The notes under the pieces: model-generated
What the model saw: the letters and a program-made list of their open reading frames with translations, nothing else
What the model was told of the DNA's origin: nothing
Database searches by the model: none
Part shown: one piece after another, positions 42,459 to 51,846 of the stretch
Layout of the letters: every line of letters starts with the position of its first letter
How positions within the stretch are numbered: position 1 is the first letter of the stretch
Position numbers and translations under genes: made by a program
Assembly (NCBI GenBank): GCA_903871545.1
Contig: CAIQHG010000049.1
Location: 62,001-126,000 of the forward strand
DNA: 64,000 nt
Origin: an uncultured Burkholderiales bacterium
Lineage (GTDB): Bacteria > Pseudomonadota > Gammaproteobacteria > Burkholderiales > Burkholderiaceae_C
Direction of reading: 5' to 3'

Positions 42459-43280
42459 TCAGTGTCCACTGCCCAAATAAGCTTTAATCACTTCTGGATC
42501 ATTTTTTACGGCATCCGGTAAACCGTCCCCTATCTTTTTCCCGTAGTCCAGCACCACGATTCGGTCTGAAATATCCATCACGACACCCATATCGTGCTCA
42601 ATCAACACGATTGTCATACCGTATTGACTGTTCACCTCCAAAATAAAGCGACACATGTCCTGCTTTTCCTCGACATTCATCCCTGCCATGGGCTCATCTA
42701 AAAGCAATAATGTGGGCTCTGCAGCAAGCGCTCTGGCCAGCTCCACTCTTTTTTGCAGGCCGTAAGCCAATTTGCCTACGGGCGTTTTTCGAATGTGTTG
42801 GATCTCAAGGAAGTCAATAATTTTCTCTACTTTCTCGCGGTGCTCCTCCTCTTGTGCCCTTGCCGCTCCGACCCAAAGGGCGTTTGCAAGGAAATTACTT
42901 TTCATCAAGGTATTGCGCCCTGTCATGATGTTGTCCAAAACACTCATTCCCTTAAAAAGTGCAATATTTTGAAAAGTCCTAGCGATTCCGTTTTGTGCAA
43001 CCTCGGTTGGGTTCATGCGGTTTCGAGTTTTGCCGTTAAATGAGATCAAGCCCTCTTGGGGGTAATAAATACCGTTGATCACATTGAGCATGGAACTCTT
43101 ACCCGCGCCGTTGGGTCCAATGATGGAGCGTATCTCGTGCTCTTTGACGTCAAAAGAGATATTATTTAAGGCTTTTACACCACCAAAGGATAAGGATATT
43201 TTTTCAACCTTTAGCACATCACGCGTATCCGTTGGAGGGTTGCCACTGGGCTGCACAGAGCTATGTGTTGGAGTATTCAT
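42459..43280 (-). CDS. livG: Liv-type ABC transporter ATP-binding protein
   Basis: Walker A GPNGAGKSS, ARTFQNIALFKGMSVLDNIMTGR, LLLLDEPMAGMN. Confidence 0.94.
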   Translation of the reverse strand: MNTPTHSSVQPSGNPPTDTRDVLKVEKISLSFGGVKALNNISFDVKEHEIRSIIGPNGAGKSSMLNVINGIYYPQEGLISFNGKTRNRMNPTEVAQNGIARTFQNIALFKGMSVLDNIMTGRNTLMKSNFLANALWVGAARAQEEEHREKVEKIIDFLEIQHIRKTPVGKLAYGLQKRVELARALAAEPTLLLLDEPMAGMNVEEKQDMCRFILEVNSQYGMTIVLIEHDMGVVMDISDRIVVLDYGKKIGDGLPDAVKNDPEVIKAYLGSGH

Positions 43281-45289
43281 AGATGCGGCGAATTGGAGTC
43301 CTCAAAGGACATCTTTGAGTTTTGAGGAAAATCTGAATGCGAAAGTGAATGTGAATGTGAATGCAAGTGTGTATGTGTGTCTTTGATCTTAATGGTTGCA
43401 CTGATTAAGCCATCCCGGCCGTCTTCAAACTTAACCTTGGTCTCAATAAATTGCTCGCTTTTGCCGGTGTAAAGCGCCTCAATCAAAGGGGCATACTTCT
43501 CAGCGATAAAGCCTCTCCTGACCTTTCGAGTGCGGGTAAGCTCATCGTCATCAGGATCAAGCTCTTTGTGTAGGATCAAGAAACGACTTATTTGAGCGTG
43601 GCTCAAAATTTCATCAGCTAATAAATCCTTATTTACATCGTTCACGCACTCAGCAATCAAATCATAGACCTGGTCCTGAGCAGCCAAATCAATATACCCT
43701 GCAAAGGAAATATGCCTTCTCTCAGCCCAGTTTGCGATGGCTTCAAAGTCAATATTAATAAATGCAGTGATTGCATCACGGGAGTGACCAAAGACCACTA
43801 CCTCCTTGATGTAGGGGAAGAATTTCAGCTTGTTTTCGATGTATTTTGGAGCAAACAATTTGCCGCTAACCATTTTGCCAACATCTTTGGCTCGGTCAAT
43901 AATTCTCAGGTGGCCATCGCTGTCTAATGCGCCAGCATCCCCGGTATGAAAGAAACCCTCAGCATCGATCGCTTTTTGAGTCTCCTCGGGCCTATTAAAG
44001 TATCCCCTCATCACGCTGATCCCCCTAACGAGCACTTCCCCGTCTTGGCTCAACTTTATCTCAATGCCTGGAGCCGCAATGCCAACTGAGTTGTATTTGA
44101 CCTGTCCATCGGGCTGCAAGCATACATACGCACAAGTTTCGGTTTGACCGTAAAACTGTTTTAAATTAATTCCCATTGATCTGTAAAACTTAAAAAGATC
44201 GGGTCCTATTGCCTCACCCGCGGTGTAAGCAACTCTGATACGCCCCATGCCGAGTACATTCCTAAGCGGTGCGTAAATAGTGAAATTATAAAAAGTGTAT
44301 AACAATCGATCCCAAAAAGTAACCGATTTTTTATCGAGTATGTCCCCGCCCACTTTCTTTGCATGTTTCATGGCCCACTCATACAAGCCACGCTTAAAAG
44401 GACTTGCGTCTTGCATTCGAATGGTCACGCTGGTGAGTAAGCCCTCAAAAATTCTAGGGGGAGCAAAATAATAGGTTGGACCGATCTCTCTCATGTCTGA
44501 CATGACCGTCTCTTTTGATTCAGGACAATTGACCGTCATTCCCGAGACCATTGCCTGTGCAAAGGAGAACAAATGATCCCCTACCCAAGCCATCGGTAGG
44601 TAAGCCAAAATATTATCAGTGTGTTTTAGTTGATCAAACTGCGTGCTTTGTGTGCCCGCGCGGATAAAGTTGGCATGCGTGTGTGCAACCCCTTTAGGCA
44701 TACCAGTGGTGCCCGATGTGTACAAAATTATGGATAAATCAGTTGTTTGACACTGACCCACCTCTCGCATAAAAAAATCAGAATTGAGTGCGTCGTACTT
44801 ATCACCCTCCTCATTTAAGCTCTCCAAGCTTTGGAGAGCCTGCAAGTCGTAATCTTTTAAACCCTTAGGGTCTTCATAGTAAATATGGGTTAAAAATTTA
44901 AGATCTTCTTTAATTTCTAGTAGCTTATCGACTTGCTCTTGATCCTCGACAATCGCAAAGGAGACCTCAGCGTCGTTTAGAACGTGAACCATCTCGGCGG
45001 CCACCGCGTCTTGGTATAGGGGAACGGGGATACCTCCTAGACACTGTACAGCCACCATAGATTGGTAGAGTTTGGGACGGTTGTCCCCTATGATGGCTAG
45101 CTTCATACCTCTTTTAAAGCCATTTTTAGCCAATCCGCAGGCTAAATTTTTAATTTGCTGCAAGTTATCAGCCCAAGTGATCTCTTGCCAAATTCCCAGG
45201 TATTTTTCCCTATACGCGCAAGAATACGGTATGGTGCTAGCGTGCTTAAGCAAAAGCTGGGGAAAAGTGCTATCGGTTAGATCTGACAT
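43277..45289 (-). CDS. Long-chain acyl-CoA synthetase-like AMP-binding protein with His-rich C-terminal tail
   Basis: IILYTSGTTGMPKGVAHTH, GQTETCAYVC, FHTGDAGALDSDGHLRIIDR. Confidence 0.92.
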   Translation of the reverse strand: MSDLTDSTFPQLLLKHASTIPYSCAYREKYLGIWQEITWADNLQQIKNLACGLAKNGFKRGMKLAIIGDNRPKLYQSMVAVQCLGGIPVPLYQDAVAAEMVHVLNDAEVSFAIVEDQEQVDKLLEIKEDLKFLTHIYYEDPKGLKDYDLQALQSLESLNEEGDKYDALNSDFFMREVGQCQTTDLSIILYTSGTTGMPKGVAHTHANFIRAGTQSTQFDQLKHTDNILAYLPMAWVGDHLFSFAQAMVSGMTVNCPESKETVMSDMREIGPTYYFAPPRIFEGLLTSVTIRMQDASPFKRGLYEWAMKHAKKVGGDILDKKSVTFWDRLLYTFYNFTIYAPLRNVLGMGRIRVAYTAGEAIGPDLFKFYRSMGINLKQFYGQTETCAYVCLQPDGQVKYNSVGIAAPGIEIKLSQDGEVLVRGISVMRGYFNRPEETQKAIDAEGFFHTGDAGALDSDGHLRIIDRAKDVGKMVSGKLFAPKYIENKLKFFPYIKEVVVFGHSRDAITAFINIDFEAIANWAERRHISFAGYIDLAAQDQVYDLIAECVNDVNKDLLADEILSHAQISRFLILHKELDPDDDELTRTRKVRRGFIAEKYAPLIEALYTGKSEQFIETKVKFEDGRDGLISATIKIKDTHTHLHSHSHSLSHSDFPQNSKMSFEDSNSPHL

Positions 45290-45363
45290 AGATTACAAAA
45301 TTCTGCGCTAAACCATAATGATTCAAAGAAGCGTCGAGCATAATCTCTTATTAATACAATTGA

Positions 45364-45381
45364 TTGTCATTCAACTGACAA
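45364..45381. promoter_or_regulatory. Perfect inverted repeat TTGTCA-N6-TGACAA, candidate operator in the divergent promoter region
   Basis: Read directly, 16 bp before the Crp/Fnr ATG. Confidence 0.5.
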
Positions 45382-45397
45382 ATTAGGGGAAGTACTG

Positions 45398-46081
45398 ATG
45401 TCTGTGGAAGTTTTATTGGCAAACAGCACTTGGTACCAAGGTCTGTGCGCGCAAGAACAACAAAGGGTCAAATCAGATTTGTTTGTTAAGAAAGCACAAA
45501 GTGAGGCTTATGTGTGCAGAAGGGGTGACTCTGCAGATTATTGGATGGGGGTTATTAACGGGTTTGTCAAAATAAACAATGTGGGCTTAAACGGTAAATC
45601 CACCACATTAATTGGACTTGCCTCGGGGTCATGGTTTGGAGAGGGTTCTTTATTAAAGCAGGAAACACTTTTGTACGATGTCGTCGCACTTGGCAAATCA
45701 GAGCTCGCCCTCATGCCAAAAGAAACTTTTTTTTGGCTTTTAGATCGCAGCATTTCCTTTAACCGTTTTTTAATCTCCCAACTCAATGACCGCTTGGGTC
45801 AGTTCATAGGCGCGATGGAAAACGAGAGACTCCTTGATGTAGAGTCTCGCTTAGCCCGCTCAATTGCTACCATGTTTAAGACATGGTCGCCTCTAAAAGA
45901 GATGATTCTGAAAATTTCACAAGAAGAGGTTGGCCAACTCGCAGGACTCTCCCGACAAAGAGTCAACGCAGCTTTAAAAGTACTCGAAGAGCAGCAACTA
46001 ATCAAAATGAGCTTTGGGGAGATTCATATCCTCAATTTAGAGGGATTAAGCAAATTTCAACCTTCTAACTCCAACCCATGA
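45398..46081 (+). CDS. Crp/Fnr family transcriptional regulator
   Basis: cNMP-binding-like N-term, C-term HTH ISQEEVGQLAGLSRQRVNAALKVLEEQQLI. Confidence 0.92.
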   Translation: MSVEVLLANSTWYQGLCAQEQQRVKSDLFVKKAQSEAYVCRRGDSADYWMGVINGFVKINNVGLNGKSTTLIGLASGSWFGEGSLLKQETLLYDVVALGKSELALMPKETFFWLLDRSISFNRFLISQLNDRLGQFIGAMENERLLDVESRLARSIATMFKTWSPLKEMILKISQEEVGQLAGLSRQRVNAALKVLEEQQLIKMSFGEIHILNLEGLSKFQPSNSNP

Positions 46082-47157
46082 AAAGCTTCCCCCTAAGCGG
46101 CCTAAAGGTGCTCGATTTAACAAGACTCTTGCCAGGTCCCGTCTGCACGTGGCACCTAGCCAGCATGGGCGCAGATGTCTTAAAGATTGAGGACAAGCAA
46201 GGCGGTGACTATGCACGTCAATTCTTCCTCTCCAAAGAGGATACCGAGCATAACGAGCCAAGCGTTTTTTATAGGGCCATCAACCACAATAAAAGAAACA
46301 TTAAACTAAATTTAAAGGACAAGTTAGATAAAGAGGCATTTTTAGAGCTTATCAGGGGCGCTGATTTAGTCATCGAGAGTTTCAGACCCACCGTCATGGA
46401 CAAACTAGGCTTAGGGCATGAAGTGCTGTTATCACTCAAGCCCTCATTAGTTTACTGTGCCATTACAGGCTACGGCATGTACGGCCCTTTTAAGGATATG
46501 GCGTGTCATGACATCAACTCACTTGCTTTGACGGGCGTTTTAGACCAATTTAGGGATTTTGATGCCCGCCCCATATTGCCAAATTTACAAATTGCGGATT
46601 TACTTGGCGGCGGGGTTTGTGCCGCAATGGGGTGTCTAGCGGCCTTGTGGAGGGCCAAAAGCAGTGGGTTGGGCGGCGTAGTCGATGTCTCGATGACTGA
46701 CGGCGTATTGGCACACAATTTAACCGCTCAAGTAGCAGTTCATTCACGAGGACGTACGCTGATGCCTTTTGAGGACTTGTTAAACGGCGGTGTGCCCTGC
46801 TACAACCTATACTCCAGCGCTGACGGGGCTTGGTTTGCATTAGGGGCACTTGAGTTAAAATTTTGGCAGAATTTTTGCATCGCCGTAAACAAACCCGAGT
46901 GGAGCGATAAACACTGGAGTCTGGGCCAGGAGGTGGGGGGCAAGGACTCCCTTGAGCTTAGAGATCAGATTCAAAGGCTCATTGGATCCAAGGAGAAATC
47001 CCATTGGCTGACGCTCTTTAGGTCAGCAGACTGTTGCATGACACCCGTACTCAGTCTGGCAGAATCTATGCAACTTCCCCTTTTTAAGGAGCGCAATATG
47101 TTTACGCTTGATGAGCAGGGAAAGTCTTGGATCAAAAGTCCCATCAAATTTAGTTGA
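46078..47157 (+). CDS. CaiB/BaiF (AMACR-type) CoA-transferase
   Basis: LSGLKVLDLTRLLPGPVCTWHLASMGADVLKIED; 4-bp ATGA overlap with regulator. Confidence 0.92.
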   Translation: MKSFPLSGLKVLDLTRLLPGPVCTWHLASMGADVLKIEDKQGGDYARQFFLSKEDTEHNEPSVFYRAINHNKRNIKLNLKDKLDKEAFLELIRGADLVIESFRPTVMDKLGLGHEVLLSLKPSLVYCAITGYGMYGPFKDMACHDINSLALTGVLDQFRDFDARPILPNLQIADLLGGGVCAAMGCLAALWRAKSSGLGGVVDVSMTDGVLAHNLTAQVAVHSRGRTLMPFEDLLNGGVPCYNLYSSADGAWFALGALELKFWQNFCIAVNKPEWSDKHWSLGQEVGGKDSLELRDQIQRLIGSKEKSHWLTLFRSADCCMTPVLSLAESMQLPLFKERNMFTLDEQGKSWIKSPIKFS

Positions 47158-47222
47158 TAAGAATTTTCTTCATAACAAGAATCGATTTCTGATTCGTTTT
47201 ATTCAAATAAAGGTACCCTAAG

Positions 47223-47999
47223 ATGACTTACGAAAATATCCTACTAGAGCCTCATGGCAAGGTCATGCTCATACGCCTGAACCGTCCCAAAGCCCTTAAC
47301 GCTTTAAGTCCTGCCTTGACCAAAGAGCTTGGAGCAGCGCTTGATTTGCTTGAAAATGACGACAACGTCGCAGTGGTGGTGTTGACCGGCGATGAAAAGG
47401 CTTTTGCGGCCGGTGCAGATATCAAATACATGAAAGATCTGAGCTATATGGATGTCTACAAAGCCGACTTCATCACAGATACTTGGGAAAGAATTACCAG
47501 TTTTAGGAAACCTACGATTGCTGCTGTTGCGGGCTACGCCCTGGGTGGTGGCTGTGAATTAGCTATGATGTGTGACTTTATTTTGGCCGCTGAGAGTGCT
47601 AAATTTGGTCAACCCGAAATAAATTTAGGAACTATACCCGGCGCAGGCGGGACACAAAGATTGACTCGGTTTGTTGGTAAATCAAAAGCAATGGAGATGG
47701 TCTTAACGGGCAGAATGATTGATGCAACAGAGGCGGAGCGTTGCGGGCTAGTCTCAAGAGTTGTGGCCAGCGATAAACTGATCGAAGAGGCACTTGCTGC
47801 TGCTCAAAAAATAGCAGCCCTTTCCATGCCCATCGTCATGATGGCCAAAGACTCGGTTAACCGGGCGTATGAAGTTTCGCTTGCCGAGGGTATTCATTTT
47901 GAGCGTCGACTTTTTCACTCCACATTTGGAACTGAGGACCAAAAAGAGGGCATGAATGCATTTGCCGAAAAACGCAAACCTACTTTTAAAAATAAGTAG
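47223..47999 (+). CDS. Enoyl-CoA hydratase
   Basis: KAFAAGADIKYM, GYALGGGCELAMMCDFILA, GTIPGAGGTQRLTR. Confidence 0.95.
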   Translation: MTYENILLEPHGKVMLIRLNRPKALNALSPALTKELGAALDLLENDDNVAVVVLTGDEKAFAAGADIKYMKDLSYMDVYKADFITDTWERITSFRKPTIAAVAGYALGGGCELAMMCDFILAAESAKFGQPEINLGTIPGAGGTQRLTRFVGKSKAMEMVLTGRMIDATEAERCGLVSRVVASDKLIEEALAAAQKIAALSMPIVMMAKDSVNRAYEVSLAEGIHFERRLFHSTFGTEDQKEGMNAFAEKRKPTFKNK

Positions 48000-48033
48000 T
48001 TTCACACCTCCGGGGCCGTTTCTATCCCTATAT

Positions 48034-48062
48034 CTAACAACCCCTAACAACCCCTAACCACC
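48034..48062. repeat. 10-bp tandem repeat (CTAACAACCC-like, about 3 units)
   Basis: ctaacaaccc ctaacaaccc ctaaccacc. Confidence 0.9.
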
Positions 48063-48487
48063 TTTTAGCTCTTCATGGCCTTCACCTAAAGCCCATGCTC
48101 GGCTGATGAGAAATTGGGGGATAAATAGATCACATTGACGCACAAGTTGATGACCCAAGATAACCCTGGATGACCCAAGAAACCCCGCTGCAACTATGGC
48201 TATAAATTTCGCTAGTGATGGGAGCATTCGTGAGTTTGTCTGCTGGAATGTTGGTGGGGCATTGATGAGGTTGCATTTTATTTAATTTTCTTTGATTTTA
48301 TTCAAATTAGCTAGCACAGCCGCTCTCTAAGGGATTTCCCTAATTTGCCAATTGAGTGACGATATTATTCGTTTAAAGCTTTAAGATTTAATCTTCAACT
48401 TTAAACTTTAAACTTTAACCAAGGTTTAAATTATGATTAAATAAGCTCCTGCTCTTTATTCCACTTAAGGAGCTAATGCGAACATCG

Positions 48488-48513
48488 TAACTCAACGAGA
48501 TAACTCAACGAGA
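48488..48513. repeat. Perfect 13-bp tandem duplication (TAACTCAACGAGA x2) just upstream of mmsB
   Basis: taactcaacgaga taactcaacgaga read directly. Confidence 0.97.
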
Positions 48514-48523
48514 GAATTTTAAA

Positions 48524-49417
48524 ATGAAAATTGGATTTATTGGTTTAGGAAATATGGGCGCACCTATGGCGCTGAATTTAATAAAAGCGGGACACGAACT
48601 TTATGTCTTTGATGTGGTTCAAAAAAACATAGATTCGGTTCTTCAGCACTCAAACCAAAAGGCTATCGCCTCAACTAGCTTAAAAGCTTTGGCTCAGTCA
48701 AAGTTGGATTTAATTGTGACCATGTTGCCAGCAGCCCAGCACGTGCGCTCCGTTTATTTTGGGTCCGAAGGTATTTTAGAAAACGTCGCGCCAAACACCT
48801 TGCTTATTGACTCCTCAACGATAGATCCCAAAACAGCACGAGAGGTAAGCCGTGCAGCATCCTCTAAGGGCAACGCGATGTTAGACGCCCCCGTCTCTGG
48901 TGGGACAGGGGGTGCGATGGCAGGTACTCTCACATTTATGGTGGGAGGAGAGGAAAGTGTTTTCAACGCAAATAAATCTTTTTTCCAGCACATGGGGAAA
49001 AATATCTTTTACTGTGGAGCAAGCGGTAACGGTCAGGTTGCAAAGGTGTCCAACAACATGTTACTTGGGATCTCTATGATTGCGACTGCAGAGGCCATGG
49101 CACTTGGAGTCGAGCTTGGAATGGATCCAAAAATTTTGGCTAATATCATCAACACATCAAGCGGCAGATGTTGGAGCTCCGACACTTACAACCCATACCC
49201 AGGTGTTTTAGAAAACGCTCCAGCCTCCAGGGGCTACAGCGGGGGGTTTGGGGCCGATCTAATGCTAAAGGATCTAGGTTTAGCCGTTGAAGCTGCAAAG
49301 GACGTTAAACAGCCAGTGATGTTAGGCGGACTAGCCAATCAAATTTATCAAACTTTTAGCAAAATGGGGCATGGCCATTTAGATTTCTCTGCAGTCATCC
49401 AGCTTTTTAAGAAATAA
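48524..49417 (+). CDS. mmsB: 3-hydroxyisobutyrate dehydrogenase
   Basis: GFIGLGNMGAPMALNLIKAGH, DAPVSGGTGGAMAGTLTFMVGG, KDLGLAVEAAK. Confidence 0.95.
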   Translation: MKIGFIGLGNMGAPMALNLIKAGHELYVFDVVQKNIDSVLQHSNQKAIASTSLKALAQSKLDLIVTMLPAAQHVRSVYFGSEGILENVAPNTLLIDSSTIDPKTAREVSRAASSKGNAMLDAPVSGGTGGAMAGTLTFMVGGEESVFNANKSFFQHMGKNIFYCGASGNGQVAKVSNNMLLGISMIATAEAMALGVELGMDPKILANIINTSSGRCWSSDTYNPYPGVLENAPASRGYSGGFGADLMLKDLGLAVEAAKDVKQPVMLGGLANQIYQTFSKMGHGHLDFSAVIQLFKK

Positions 49418-49565
49418 TATCTTTCATTAATCAACACGTGTGGCTGTAAATACCTTGCATTCATTTTCTTAAACTTAAATTGCGCTTTAAGAAAATTTCT
49501 CAAACCCTTCACATGACAACAACCAGCTTTGCCATGCCCTTTCAGCGTACCTTAAGGATTAAACC

Positions 49566-50645
49566 GTGAGCGTCGACTCTAATGATCAAGTCTTAGTTGA
49601 AATTAGAAATGGTATTGGATATATCACTCTAAATCGACCTGCTGCGCTGAACACCATAAATCTCTCAATGGTTAGAACCATACAAAGCACAATGACTTTG
49701 TGGGAGTCAACTGCGCAGGTCAAAGCTGTCGTCATTCAAGGCAGCGCTGACAAAGCGTTTTGTGCAGGAGGAGACGTTCGACGCGTTTACGAATGTATTA
49801 AGGAGGACTCTAGCGAGTACACAGAATTCTTTAAAGAAGAGTTTGCCTTGGATGAGTACATCTACACCTACCCCAAGCCATGCATCGCGTTGATGCACGG
49901 CATTGTGATGGGAGGTGGAATGGGACTAGCCCAGGGGGCAACATTTAGACTCATTTGTGAGAATACCAAAATTGCAATGCCAGAGACGGCCATTGGATAT
50001 TTTCCGGATGTTGGGGCAAGTTACTTCCTCACCCGCAGGAGCACTTCACTTGCTGTTTATTTGGGCGTTACTGGAAAACTCCTTAGCCCTGAAGACAGTT
50101 TGTTTTGTGGACTTGCCGATTGGGTGCTGCCCTTGAATCAGTGGCAAGTATTTAAAGATAGACTGGAAGCTATCGAGTTTGAGGAATCAAGCTTGGATGG
50201 CAGCGTATTTTTAACGGAGAAAATACTCTCTATCTTAAGAGATTTGGGAGCTCGAAATGACTTCCCCAACTCAGGTTTGCAAAAGCACATGAAGTCCATT
50301 ACCGAGAATTTCTCGGCCCCTTCTTTGCAAGAGGTATACGCAGCCTTACAGGCTAATGGATCAGATCCTTGGTGCCTAGAGACGCTTGAAAATATGAAAA
50401 GGAACTCTCCCCTTGCCATGGCAAGCGCCTTGCAATTGCTTACTCAAGGAGCAACACTAAGCTTAAAACAGTGTTTTGCAGTTGAACTGGAACTCAACCA
50501 TCTTTGGAAAACAAGGGGAGAGTTTGTGGAGGGTGTGCGAGCGGCCTTAGTTGATAAAGATAAAAAGCCTTTGTGGAAATATGCTTTATCTGATATCACC
50601 ACAGACTTTTTGAGAGACACCTTCCCCCCTATTTTTGCGCATTAA
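49566..50645 (+). CDS. 3-hydroxyisobutyryl-CoA hydrolase (crotonase family)
   Basis: [38 protein letters not shown] typical of HIBYL-CoA hydrolase. Confidence 0.92.
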   Translation: MSVDSNDQVLVEIRNGIGYITLNRPAALNTINLSMVRTIQSTMTLWESTAQVKAVVIQGSADKAFCAGGDVRRVYECIKEDSSEYTEFFKEEFALDEYIYTYPKPCIALMHGIVMGGGMGLAQGATFRLICENTKIAMPETAIGYFPDVGASYFLTRRSTSLAVYLGVTGKLLSPEDSLFCGLADWVLPLNQWQVFKDRLEAIEFEESSLDGSVFLTEKILSILRDLGARNDFPNSGLQKHMKSITENFSAPSLQEVYAALQANGSDPWCLETLENMKRNSPLAMASALQLLTQGATLSLKQCFAVELELNHLWKTRGEFVEGVRAALVDKDKKPLWKYALSDITTDFLRDTFPPIFAH

Positions 50646-50670
50646 ACATCCAATCACAGCAGGTACTCAC

Positions 50671-51822
50671 ATGAGCTTTCATGCCTTAACACAAGAGCAA
50701 ACCATGATTCGCGATATGACTCGCGAGTTCGCTAAAAAAGAATTAATACCCCACGGTGAGAGATGGGATACTGAGGGATGGATTGATGACAGCGTAATCA
50801 CCCAAATGGGTGAATTAGGTCTATTAGGAATGACGGTTCCTGAGGAGTGGGGGGGGGCAAATGTGGACTACATGTCTTACGCACTTGCGGTTGAGGAGAT
50901 TGCTGCAGGAAGCGGCGCTGTCTCAACGCTCATGTCTGTTCACAATTCAGTGGGTTGTTCTCCCATTTTGAATTACGGTACTCAAGACCAAAAAAGACAA
51001 TATCTCACCCCACTTGCAAAAGGTGAATGGATTGGGTGTTTTTGTCTAACCGAACCGCAAGCAGGATCTGAGGCGCATAACCTTAAAACTAAAGCGGTTT
51101 TGAAAGACGGCAAATGGGTTCTCAATGGTTCTAAACAATTCATCAGTAACGGAAAAAGAGCAAAATTAGCAATCGTGTTTGCCGTAACTGATCCAGATCT
51201 TGGTAAAAAAGGGATATCTGCTTTTTTGGTGCCTACAGACACCCCTGGATTTATAGTGAACCGGGTCGAGAACAAACTGGGCATCAGGGCGTCAGACACT
51301 TGTTCAATTAGTTTTGATAACTGCACGATCTCACAAGACAATATGCTTGCTAGTAGGGGTAAGGGGCTTGCTGTTGCGTTGTCTAACCTTGAAGGGGGAA
51401 GAATAGGCATAGCCGCGCAGGCTGTTGGCATTGCAAGAGCGGCGTTTGAAGAGGCCCTTAAGTACTCCAAAGACCGGGTTCAGTTTGACGTCCCAATCAT
51501 TGAACACCAAAGCATTGCTAATTTTTTGGCAGACATGCATACGCAAATCAACGCAGCACGGCTTTTAACGCTGCACGCAGCAAGTTTGAAACAAAATGGA
51601 CAACCCTGTTTGTCTGAGGCCTCACAGGCCAAACTCTTTGCCTCTGAGGTGAGCGAATTTGTATGCTCAAAAGCAATACAGATATTTGGGGGCTACGGGT
51701 ATTTGCAGGACTACCCTGTTGAGCGCCTGTACAGAGATGCAAGAATCACCCAAATATACGAGGGCACCAGCGAGGTACAAAGGTTGGTGATAGCTCGGGC
51801 GTTAAAGAAGTTAGATTTTTAA
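50671..51822 (+). CDS. Acyl-CoA dehydrogenase, probable isobutyryl-CoA dehydrogenase
   Basis: [61 protein letters not shown] 50671 chosen. Confidence 0.9.
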   Translation: MSFHALTQEQTMIRDMTREFAKKELIPHGERWDTEGWIDDSVITQMGELGLLGMTVPEEWGGANVDYMSYALAVEEIAAGSGAVSTLMSVHNSVGCSPILNYGTQDQKRQYLTPLAKGEWIGCFCLTEPQAGSEAHNLKTKAVLKDGKWVLNGSKQFISNGKRAKLAIVFAVTDPDLGKKGISAFLVPTDTPGFIVNRVENKLGIRASDTCSISFDNCTISQDNMLASRGKGLAVALSNLEGGRIGIAAQAVGIARAAFEEALKYSKDRVQFDVPIIEHQSIANFLADMHTQINAARLLTLHAASLKQNGQPCLSEASQAKLFASEVSEFVCSKAIQIFGGYGYLQDYPVERLYRDARITQIYEGTSEVQRLVIARALKKLDF

Positions 51823-51846
51823 TTCATCCACATCAATTATAAAACT

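Noticed and set aside
50635-50670. N-terminal extension of the acyl-CoA dehydrogenase ORF overlapping the HIBCH gene
   Set aside because: A better ATG at 50671 ([20 protein letters not shown]) gives a canonical acyl-CoA dehydrogenase N-terminus.
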